From positions 26,177,497 through 26,241,496 of the forward strand of contig OV121082.1 of the NCBI GenBank assembly GCA_921293015.1: DNA of 64,000 nt. Direction: 5' to 3'. This DNA comes from Phorcus lineatus. Taxonomy: Eukaryota > Mollusca > Gastropoda > Trochida > Trochidae. The first letter of the stretch is position 1; each line of letters starts with the position of its first letter. Both the position numbers and the translations under genes were made by a program. The notes below the pieces were generated by a model. It was not told where the DNA came from and did no database searches. It worked only from the letters and a program-made list of their open reading frames with translations. This document shows positions 27,601 to 39,600 of this stretch, piece by piece.

Positions 27601-30600
27601 TGCGCGGGTCGGTAAGCTCGTGCGAGAGGGTAGAAAGTGCCCACAGGCTATTAGCACGTGCGGCGGGGAGTGGGGAAAAATTGAGTGATTTTAACGTTTA
27701 TTTTCGGTACGATAAACATTATCAATACTCTCATAACTTTCGGAGCATGTTCGCGCATTATTTAGAACACCAACAAAACAAAACACGGTTGCTTAGCGAC
27801 AGCCGGAACGAAAATACAAGCGTTGAACTGAGACTACTGCTAGGCAATAAATTTCCGGGACCCGCCACCGAGACCCACGGTCATAATTAGTTAGCGTGAG
27901 AAAAATAGAGTGTGCTACTCGCATCCCGCTAAGAGGACTTGCGGGCAAAGCTAATTTCATCCCGGAATATTCCGGGACCCGCATCTTAAGGGTTAAAATT
28001 GCTCTGATCTAGCTGATTGACTACTGAAAGTAGATTAACGGTTTGGGAGGATCCTTTCAACAGAATTCTTTCAGCTTTTAATAAGCAAACGCAGAAGTGT
28101 ATGTGTATTGTTGGTCCTATGGAGAAGATTTTCAAAGACACATACTGTTAAAACTGAAAATTCCGATTAAACAATTTATTTTAGTTACTAGCATAAAATC
28201 CTTTAATATGGCCAAAACTGCTACAAGGTAAATGATAGGGAACTGGTGTTTGGTGGAATTTGGTGCAAGTTTTTTTTAAATATCCCAATAATATGTATTT
28301 ATTGAGCTATTGAGGTTCAAAGTTTTAAACTTTAAAGGGATATAACGTTTTGATTAATTTTTTTCTTAAACCCTATTACACCAAAATTGACTGTTTACAT
28401 AAAATTGCAATTCTCCTAATAGAGTAGAAGCCTATTGCAAAATATTCGGACCTTAAGAAATAATTAAGTACAAAAAAGATATATTTAAAAAAAATTTAAA
28501 ATGGCTTAATATTTTGCACTGCAACCCTCATTATAGACAGGGAGACGTCCAAAATTTGAAAAGAATTGGTTATAAGGTCTTTCTGGCAACTTCTTATTTT
28601 TAGAAATGACTAAGAACAAAGCATGGAAAGTCTTGAAATATTCCAAAATTGATGACAGGACAGAATTTGCTATATACCCTTACGTGGGTAACAAATTAAA
28701 GTTAGGCGATACTCTAGCAGTCCTGAAAATGTCAGGAAAATCGGATCAGTCTTCATTTCAGAAATTGATGCAAAAAAGTGTTAAATTGGGCAAAGTAACA
28801 ACCATAGGTCTTACATATACATAAGTCTGGAAGACCTTATAAATCTCCATTGTCTATTGTAAGCAAGAAAGCAACTAATGGTACTCCCATTTTCTAACAT
28901 CTTATGATATGACATAACTTGTTATCACCCTTCAGGGTGATAAGCATACACTCTACTTTCTGAAGAAGGGAAGAAATAAACAGTTATACTTACAGTTATT
29001 TACAGTCAACTAAACAAATGATGGTTTGTGAGTGAAATTTCTATCACATATGTAGACTTTTTTATCACTATTGAAAGGTTGTCTTAACTATCGGTGCCAT
29101 AACTTCATAAATCAATTTTGATTGCTATAAAAATCATTCTGGATGTGATAGAATGATAGCTTTAAATATGTTATGATACTTTAAATGAGACTGCGTATAT
29201 TAAAAAAATGTGAAACATCTGTAACATTAATTTACTTGGACATATCTTTATGTGCAGGTGTCTGATGAGCGGGGTATACTATGCAACCTGTATGGATCTG
29301 CACGCTATGCCCGCTTCGTCCAAGGTCTGGGGCAACTACTGCACCTGCGTGACACGGACCCAAACCGAGTGTACGTAGGAGGGCTGGCCCTCACAGGGGG
29401 AGATGGGGAGTTTGCCTACAGCTGGCAGGATGAGTCCATGCAGGGTGAGTATCAAGGGTGTAGGAACATTCCTGTCTTACTATCCTCACTGCACACCATC
29501 CAGCAATCTCTGCTACCCAAGCACATGTTTACCTATAGTTTTTTCTTTTCAGTTATATTCCACATAGCAACATTGATGCCAAATCGAGAATCGGATCCAA
29601 ATTGTAATGCCAAAAAGTTGCATATTGGGAATGACTTTGTTACAATAGTGTACAACGACAGCGGTGAAGACTATAAGATGGGCACCATCAAGGTGAGTCA
29701 CCACAGCGGTCTATTGATGTGCTGTCTGGGCAAGTTTCTTCATTGTGTCATGGTCACCACAGCGTTCTGTTGATGTGTTGTCTGGGCAAGTTACTTAATT
29801 GTGTCATGGTCATCACAGTGGTCTATTGATGTGTTGTCTGGGCAAGTTTCTTCATTGTGTCATGGTCACCACAGCGGTCTGTTGATGTGTTGTCTGGGCA
29901 AGTTACTTAATTGTGTCATGGTCATCACAGTGGTCTATTCATGTGTTGTCTGGGCAAGTTTCTTCATTGTGTCATGGTCACCACAGTAGTCTATTGATGT
30001 GTTGTCTGGGCAAGTTTCTTCATTGTGTCATGGTCACCACAGTAGTCTATTGATGTGTTGTCTGGGCAAGTTTCTTCATTGTGCCATCATCACCACAGCG
30101 GTCTGTTGATGTGTTGTCTGGGCAAGTTACTTAATTGTGTCATGGTCATCACAGTGGTCTATTGATATGTTGTCTGTGCAAGTTACTTAATTGTGTCATG
30201 GTCAACACAGCGGTCTGTTGATGTGTTGTCTGGGCAAGTTTCTTCATTGTGTCATGGTCACCACAGTAGTCTATTGCTGTGCTGTCAGGGCATGTTACTT
30301 CATTGTGTCTTGGTAACACAGCGGTGTAGTGCTGTGTTGTCTGGGCAATTCTTTTGTCAAGAAAATATAATAGAATACCTTTGTTGTTTTTCCTGCACAA
30401 TATGAATAGCCGACTTTCTTTCCAATTTTAAAATTCTTTTATTTAATAATAAGACAATTCAGCTATTTTAACATTTTTCTCTTGCAAAATAATCAATGAT
30501 GTAGAGACCATGGATGAATTTTTGGAACGTCAACAAGCAACTTTTGGCATATGGTCAAATTCTGGAAGGTGATTTTATTCTTGAAAGTCAATTGAGGTTT

Positions 30601-33600
30601 ACGTCACCTCAGAAGTTTGACAGTTCTAGAGAGTGTTTTTGTTGTTGTTGACAGGGCCAGTTCAACTACGTGAACATCGTGATCCGCCCTCTGGACTACA
30701 AGAGTAACGCAGTGACCCTGCAGACTAAGGACGGTAGGTACCCTCACTTATTATAACACTGTGCAGTTCACACAGCTTCTAGAAGTTGTTTGTCAAACAT
30801 GCCGATTATTCTTTTTCATATCTTAATGCACAGACAAATTATTTAGTTTTGATTACGCCTTTAAGATGATCATTAACTAGTGTTTTTCGCTGGCCTGAAA
30901 GATTTGGGCATCTAGTGGCCCATGAAAGGAGTACAGACTTTGTACAGATCTCTTGGCTAATAGGGATAATGGATTAGGTTACATGCTGGCCTCTTCTAAG
31001 GGCCTTGGGGGGCATGCCTTAAAAACTTTTTTCATCTTCTTTTTAGGACGCAAATGCTCTAGAGAGAAATGTTGTGTTCGAGAGTCCTTGGCTAATTGGG
31101 ATTATAATTAACATTTGATGACACTATGGTCCAAATATTGTGACTCTGTGGCACCTTAAATAGTATAATTGATGTATCCTGATGTGCTACAGAGCAAGTG
31201 GCAGTTAGTTATGTTAAACATAGACATTCAACTGATCCTGTAGAAACTGATTGTTAATTTGCTAGATTCTTTGACTTGTTCCACTGACAAATTTAAGTGT
31301 TTTTATTATAGTGCCATTTGAGTTCAAGGGTCACATATCGACAGGTATGACATAAATGTGTCACTGCTATGGCCTGTATGCTACTGCACTTCCTTTGTGC
31401 TTTACATGTGTCACATTCTGTACTGATTTTCTGCCTTTTTGCAGAGTATGAAATAATTGCCATGTATCATAAATATGTGTTTGCTGCTCTGTCTGCTGTC
31501 ATATACCAGAATGAGGCCTTACTTGACATGTTAAGTTGGCTGCTCTGACTGGCTATATATATATATATATGTGCCATGTGCATGACTGTCTAGATATGGA
31601 TGTCCCTGTTTGACCTGTGTTTCACTTATGTTTCTCCTTGATTTCCCTCCCTCACAACTCTCATTCACCGATCACTGCATGGCTTCATCTATCAAGTCTA
31701 TTTCACATGGAAATCGACAGTACCTTTTCCAAAGGCCTGGCTGTGGGTGAATTTATCACTGGTAACAAAGCTTTTTAATTGTTCAATGGATTTTATTTCA
31801 AAAGCCCATACTGAACTTAAAAGCTAAATTAAGTTAAACCTGTTAAAAGTTAATTATCAGGGAAAGATGATTACTTTAAACATTTTATCATTGTCCTCAA
31901 AGGATGCACCATTTTTAAAAAATCTGCCATACCCTTATTTTTTTTTATCCCACCAATATTTAATGCTGTAGGATATAGTCATAACCCTGTCTGTTTGTCC
32001 ATTCATTGCTTTTCGTTTCCGGAACAAAAAACCACTCCTGAAATCTTCCTGAAACTATGCATATGTGTTACCCACCAACTGGAGTGTTGCCTTTTGATAT
32101 TTGTAGATTTCTGAAAATTGTAATTGAAAGCTGGTGAATTTGTACTCTTTACGTACAGGGATAGCTTCATTTCAGGAGCAGAAGTCTGTTACCATTCATC
32201 ACATCATTCTGAAACTTTGCATGTGTAATATCCACCTAGGCTACTAATGTGGTGCATTTTGATATCTTCAGAATTTAATTTGTTATTTAAGGTTTTAAAC
32301 AGTTGAATGTGGACTATGGAATGGCCAGGATGATATTTACAAACTCCAGTCTCCATGTGACAAAGATGAATAGTTGAGCAATTGGTTTGTGTTTGGAAAA
32401 AGTCATTAAAATGTTTTAAGGATTTAATGTCTGCCAATTTCATTTGGGATGTCAGGACAAAATGCAAAACTTATATTAGTCATTCTCAAAATTTGCAGCT
32501 TTTTAGCTAATCAGGTCTGAAAGACCCGATGGGCTTATGGCATGGCAAGGCGTCCGTCCATCCGTCCATCCGTCCATCTGTCCATCCGTCCGTAAACTTT
32601 TCACTTTTTCGACTTCTTCTCCAGAACCAATGACTCTAGAGAGCTGAAATTTTATGTGCATACTCCTTGGCAAATGGGGATTCTAAATTGTAGATTTCGT
32701 GACCCCATGACCCCAAATGGGGTCACAAGGGTCAAAACCTTAAAAATCTATTTTAATCTTCTTCTCCAGTTCCAAAAGGTCCAGAGAGCTGAAAAGTTGT
32801 GTGTAGGCTCCTTGGGCACTGGAGATTCTAAATTGTAGATTTTGTGACCCCATGACCCCAAATGAGGTCACAGGGGTCAAAACATGAAAAACCTATTTTC
32901 ATCTTCTTCTCCAGTTCCAAAAGGTCCAGAGAGCTGAATAGTTGTGTGTAGACTCCTTGGGCACTGGAGATTCTAAATTGTAGGTTTGGTGACCCCATGA
33001 CCCCAAATGGGGTCACAGGGGTCAAAACCTGAAAAACCTAATTTCATCTTCCTCTCCAGTTCCAAAAGGTCTAGAGAGCTGAAAAGGTGTGTGTAGACTC
33101 CTTGGCCAACAGGGATTCTAAATTGTAGGTTTGCTGACCCCATGACCCCAAATGGGGTCACAGGGGTCAAAACCTAAAAAAACTAATTTCGTCTTTTTCC
33201 CTAGTTCAAAAAGGTCCAGAGAGCTGAAAAGTTGTGTGTAGACTCCTTGGGCACTGGAGATTCTAAATTGTAGATTTTGTGACCCCATGACCCCAAATGA
33301 GGTCACAGGGGTCAAAACATGAAAAACCTATATTCATCTTCTTCTCCAGTTCCAAAAGGTCCAGAGAGCTGAATAGTTGTGTGTAGACTCCTTGGGCACT
33401 GGAGATTCTAAATTGTAGGTTTGGTGACCCCATGACCCCAAATGGGGTCACAGGGGTCAAAACCTATAAAACCTAATTTAATCTTTTTCCCTAGTTCCAA
33501 AAGGTCTAGAGAGCTGAAAAGGTGTGTGTAGACTCCTTGGCCAACGGGGATTCTGAATTGTAGGTTTGGTGACCCCATGACGCCAAATGGGGTCACATCA

Positions 33601-36600
33601 GTCAAAACCTAAAAAACCTAATTTCATCTTTTTTCCTAGTTCCAAAAGGTCTAGAGAGCTGAAAAATTGTGTGAAGACTCCTTGGGCACTGGGGATTTTA
33701 AGTTGTAGGTTTGGTGACCACTTGACCCCAAATGGGGTCACAGGGGTCAAAACCTTAAAATCCTACTTTCATCTTCTTCTCCAGTTCCAAAAGGTCTTGA
33801 TAGCTTAATAGTTGTGTGTAGACTCCTTGGACAATGGGGATTCTGAATTGTAGGTTCGGTGACCCCTTGACCCCAAATGGGCAATGGGCCTTTTTTATTT
33901 GATTGTGAATAACTCGGACGTTGGGACAGGCTATCTTTCCTACACTGCCCATGACCCCATGGTCTAAACCACAACACCTATTTCTATCAAAAGTCTGATG
34001 AGCTACAGAGCCCATGGCTCTATTTTTTGCTTGCATACTACGAAATAATTTAAATAAGAATTCATAATTTTGTTTTCACAAATAGTAAGCTACATGGTTC
34101 AGGGTCTAAATTCAAATCTGTTTGAGGCTAATAATTATGTCTGATAGTCTGGTAGACTCATTAAGCTAATGAGGATGAAGACACAATGTCATTCCTGTAA
34201 CAACTCTAATGCCTGTCTTTAATATATGTCATTTATATATGAAGATTTTTGTATTATTATATCTAACTTAGCAGTTGTTTTGTTTCTCAAACTTTAGAAG
34301 AACTTTTTAGATCATATTTCATGAAATAAAGATTTTCTGTACATTTTGGGATTTTAAAAAGTGAAACCTGTTCATACATGAAAACACTCTTGATATCATT
34401 TGAATTGACCCCTAGCTAAAAATTGTACTGAAGATTATTTATAGGATAATTTTATTACTTTCAACTGATTTTTCACAAACCTTTTTACTTCTTAGATTAT
34501 TTAACATTTTCTTCTTGGTCCTGCTACATGAAAGAAAGTTCCACACAGAAACATAATGTTATTGGAAAAAAACGTTTCACCTTTTTATGAAAATTTGTTT
34601 AATTCAAATGTAAATATGTCATCTATCTGACAGAAAGAAAGTGTAAATAAACTCCATATAAGAACCTCAGTAAACTTAACATCTTATCAGGAAGTAGTGA
34701 AAGTCATTCTCTCCCAACAGAGGTAGCTCCGTCATAAATTCCTATACTACCTCTGTCCCATTTCGAAGGTTTCTTGTGCACGAAATGTAGAAATCTGATT
34801 GGATGCAATCAAAGTTAGTTGTGCAATCAGCGACGCCGTTTCAAAATGTATCATTTAAATCGTCTAAATTATTTCCGTAAGCTTTCCAAAAGCAAATTTT
34901 TTTCCGAATATGCAGATGGCACTTTGAGTCTTCTTTATAGAACAAAAACGCCTCATTTTTGCAACTGCATCATTACATAGGCCTGTGTGTCAACAAATAT
35001 GTTATTCATGCATTCGGTGTTTTCATTGGTTGAAATATTGCCAGGTAGTTTAAGTTGCAATATCGCGCCGGTAGGGGCATATGCCTAAAGCACAAGAAAC
35101 CTTCGTATTAGGACAGAGGTAGTATAGGAATTTATGACGGAGCTACCTCTGTTGGGAGAGAATGAGTGAAAGTAAGAAGAGAAGCAAGTTTATGTTTGTT
35201 ATAGGAAAGACCTACATGTGTTGCAGAAGGACATTAATGTAGTATATATGAGTATTGATCAGGATATACATATATGGTTATGTGTGTGACAGTGAAAATA
35301 ACAAAGTTTGACAATAGGCATTTTCGATGTGTAGTGTATGACTAAACCTAAAAGGCCAATTAAACATTAATATTTCAGAACTTTACCTTCTTGTTATCCC
35401 AAAAACATTGACTATTACAAGGGAGAGCGCTAGGGTCCACTGCTTCAGTGCTAGGGTCCACTGCTTCAGTGCTAGGGTCCACTGCTTCAGTGCTAGGGTC
35501 CACTGTCTCAGTGCTAGAAACCACTGTTTCAGTGCTAGTATCCACTGCTTCAGTGCTAGAAGCCACTTTTTCAGTGCTAGGGTCCCTTGCTTCAGTGTTA
35601 GAAGCCACTGCTTCAGTGCTAGGGTCCACTGCTTCAGTGCTAGGGTCCACTGCTTCAACGCTAGGGTCTACTGCTTCAGTGCTAGGGTCCACTGCTTCAC
35701 TGCTAGAAGCCACTGTTTCCACCAATTGCCTTAGTGCTCAACTTTATAGCTTCAATCCTGGACACTACATGCACATGTTATTGTAACATGACTTCGTTGT
35801 ATCCTCGATTCTGATTGGTCGATTCGAAAAAATTACCCTATGTTGAATGACAATGAATACCCGCAAATTAGCAAAGGCGAATCACCACGAATTGATACAA
35901 CATGTTCACTAGTGCCGGCCCGACTCAAGTTTTAATTTTCCAGTTTCTTAGAAAATTCGTGCCGTACTCCGATTTGACAGTTGTCTTTGTCCTTTTTTAT
36001 ATTGTGTCTACCGATAGATATCACAAATACACTTTAATATGATTTATTTTTGAAGAACGAAAATATTTTCAACTGGCTTACTTAGTCCAAGTTTGCCGCA
36101 AAGTTTCATGCGGCCGCCTTCTTTCGAATGCCGTTCCCATTGTATGACGTCACAAAGGCCAACCGTTTTGACGTCACAATGTTTGCGTCGCTGTCACAAT
36201 GGATGTGGGCTAACGCCGTCGGTTTTAAACTAAATTCGCGGGTGTTGAATAACAATGAATCCCAGAAATTTTACAAACGCAACTATTTATCGATATTGTA
36301 ACATGACCGTTAGTTATTAGAACTTTAAGAGCGAACTCTGTTTTTGCGTACTTATTTTTGTGTGGAAAGGATTTTGTGACTGTTCTAATTCTGTAAGAGG
36401 AGAGATAAGGTCTAACTAATGTGAATTCTCGGCATTATTTACATTACAAACATCGTTGTGATATTAGCAAATGGTGGCATTCGTAACAGCGAGACCTTAA
36501 AACATACTTGTTTAATTTGAGACCGAAATCAACAATTATAAAGCTCGTAGAAAAATATTGTAAGACCCCGAATACAAAAGTCTTGAACTAGCCCAATACC

Positions 36601-39600
36601 ATTGTGACAGCGACGCAAACATTGTGACGTCAAAACGGTTGACCTTTGTGACATCATACCATAGGAATGGCATTCGAAAGAAGGCGGCCGCATGAAACTT
36701 AGCGGCAAACTTGGACTAAGTAAGCCAGTTGAAAATATTTTCGTTCTTCAAAAATAAATCATATTAAAGTGTATTTGTGATATCTACCGGTAGGCACAAT
36801 AAAAAAAGGACAGCGACAACTGTCAAATCGGAGTACGGCACGAATTTTCTAAGAAACTGGAAAATTAAAATTTGAGTCGGGCCGGCACTAGTGAACATGT
36901 TGTATCAATTCGCGGTGATTCGCCTTTGCTAATTTGCGGGTATTCATTGTCATTCAACATAGGGTAATTTTTTCGAATCGACCAATCAGAATCGAGGATA
37001 CAACGAAGTCATGTTACAATCATACTTACATAACCTTTTTTTTTTAAGGCATCATTATAAATTGACTTTCCTCTTTTGTTTTCTTTCAGGGTCATGTCAC
37101 ATTAAGTGTAATTGTTGTTCCAATAACAATAGCTGTTACAGAAAAGAAAAATAACATGAATCAATCCTGATAAAAATTATGAACAGTCTCTGTCAAATTC
37201 CAGACAATATCATTGTGTTACAAGTATGTTTATGTACAGAGATAAACATAACATTGTGTTACAATTATGTTTATGTACAGAGATAAACATATCATTGTGT
37301 TACAATTATGGTTGGGTACAGAGATAAACATATCATTGTGTTACAAGTATGGTTATGTACAGAGATAAACATATCGTGTTACAAGAGCTAGATGTAACAA
37401 GTATGGTTATGTACAGAGATAAACATATCATTGTGTTACAAGTATGGTTATGTACAGGGATCGACATATCATTGTGTTACAATTATGTTTATGTACAGAG
37501 ATAAACATATCATTGTGTTACAAGAGCTAGATGTAACAAGTATGGTTATGTACAGAGATAAACATATTGTGTTACAAATATGGTTGGATACAGAGATAAA
37601 CATATCATTGTGTTACAATTATGTTTATGTACGGAGATAAACATATTGTGTTACAAGTATGTTTATGTACAGAGATAAACATATCATCGTGTTACAAGTA
37701 TGGTTATGTACAGAGATAAACATATCGTGTTACAAGAGCTAGATGTAACAAGTATGGTTATGTACAGAGATAAACATATCGTGTTACAAGAGCTAGATGT
37801 AACAAGTATGGTTATGTACAGAGATAAACATATCATTGTGTTACAAGTATGGTTATGTACAGGGATCGACATATCATTGTGTTACAATTATGTTTATGTA
37901 CAGAGATAAACATATCATCGTGTTACAAGAGCTAGATGTAACAAGTATGGTTGTGTACAGAGATAAACATATCATTGTGTTACAAGTATGGTTATGTACA
38001 GAGATAAACACATGTTTTGAAAGTTGGTTAGTTTTTTTGTTAATTGGCATTATTCGAAAGACACAGAGAAAATATACTAAAATATTCTTACTTTTTCTGA
38101 TGATTTACTTAAAGGGTTTTGTCTTTGACTCTATAAGACATTTTCAATACACTTGTCATGAATTTGATACTGAAAGTTACAGATAGATTTTGATCATGGA
38201 TAAAATGATGAGGGATCATTTGCTTTAACGCAAACTTATGTTTCTCTTACAGGAAGACAAATTTCTTGTATACAAGACTAAAAGTTTAATTTTTATAAAA
38301 AAATATTGCTTATTGTTTGTTGCATCAAAGAAAACATAAGTTCTATAGTTAAAAAGCTGCATCTTTCGAGAATGACTCATATGCCAAATTTATAGTTACA
38401 ACAAGATTCAAGTGATGATACGTAAATACACCTAGGTTTGACATAGGAAACAATTTAAAAAATGTTTTAATATCAAATTTGCTTTTTTGGAAAAGAATTG
38501 ATGCATTTTGAAATTTGATCGTAAAATTATTAATTTTATTTTGTCCCAAAAAATTCTGTATAGGGTTGATACCCTATTTACCCTATATGAAAATGTTTTA
38601 TGACTTATATATTTGAAAAATAATGTATTTTGCACCAATTACGTCTATAAGTTATATTGATATAACTTCATGTTTGGATGAAAACAATTCTTTCCTTTAT
38701 ATTTTTATCATATTACAAATGTGTTGTATTTTTTTATTAAAATATCAGCAAAAATTTATTTCAATGGAATCTCTAATATATCATACAGTCATTTCAAAAA
38801 TTGTTATTGATAAAATATGTTGGTTCTTAAAACATAGTACCCTATAGCTTTACTATGTCAGCTTAATGTTATGTCTCATAATATGAAGATTAGAGACACC
38901 TTGTGAAGTTTTGTCTTGATGCTTTGTTTTTCAGACATTGCAGACATACTTGGACACCGAGATAGGAAGATAATATCTGATGGCAATCTTGCTGTATTAG
39001 TCCGACAAATAGCCATGCATTGTAATGTAAGTTTAAAGTCAATACTTCCTTGTGGAGTTCTTAAGTATACTCTTTATAAAAGCACATTAGTGGCGAATTC
39101 ATATGAATATTTAAAAAATCAACCGTAAAATAGATGAGTCCCGAGGGTAACCATCCCCCCAGCTCCTTTTTCATTTGATGAACCCCGACATCAAAATTCA
39201 TGAATCCTCCACTGCATATCAGATAATGTGAAACATACACCAGAAAAATTTATTACAACATCAAATTTTTCAACTTTCTAGTTAAAACTTTGATCAACAA
39301 ATGAATGAGACCAGGAAGTCACTTTACAACCAATCAGTGACAAGAAGCTTTGGCATCTCGCCTACTATCTAATGCTATCATTTGCCTTTGTTTCTTTATA
39401 TCTTTCCTTAAAAACTTTTCTGTGATTAACTGTCACTATTTGATATTTTCCTTGTGTACAATGGGTGCAATGCTACACTGAATTTCAGCACAGTACCACC
39501 CATGGTTCGCTAGTTCCAGCCGATGCTCGCAGGTTTCACTGCAATGCATAGCCACAATGATGTTGTGGGCTATCTCCCTGCAATAATACTAGCAGCCGCG

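Larger units (their letters stand above)
21574..27996 (-). mobile_element. Complete piggyBac-family DNA transposon with TTAA target duplications
   Basis: TTAA at 21574-21577 is followed by CCCTTCCGTTGCTGAAT. The right end reads CATCTTAAGG followed by TTAA at 27993-27996, so the termini share CCCTT and the footprint is TTAA, as expected for piggyBac. Element length is about 6.4 kb. The intact transposase lies on the minus strand at 23342-25336. The flanks carry degenerate repeats (21850-23130 and 26480-27520). It lies antisense to TSC2 within the w19-w20 intron. Confidence 0.93.

Noticed and set aside
28606-28824. 72-aa ORF in a TSC2 intron
   Set aside because: No recognised motif, no splice-compatible phase, and no similarity to tuberin.
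31555-31572. Short TA run as a regulatory TATA cluster
   Set aside because: Simple dinucleotide repeat within an intron without other promoter signs.
35375-35734. Heptad-like STEAVDP repeat protein on the minus strand
   Set aside because: A 21-bp DNA tandem repeat gives open frames on both strands; no flanking gene structure.
37190-38015. Possible CRISPR-like array
   Set aside because: Units are directly tandem and degenerate without unique spacers.
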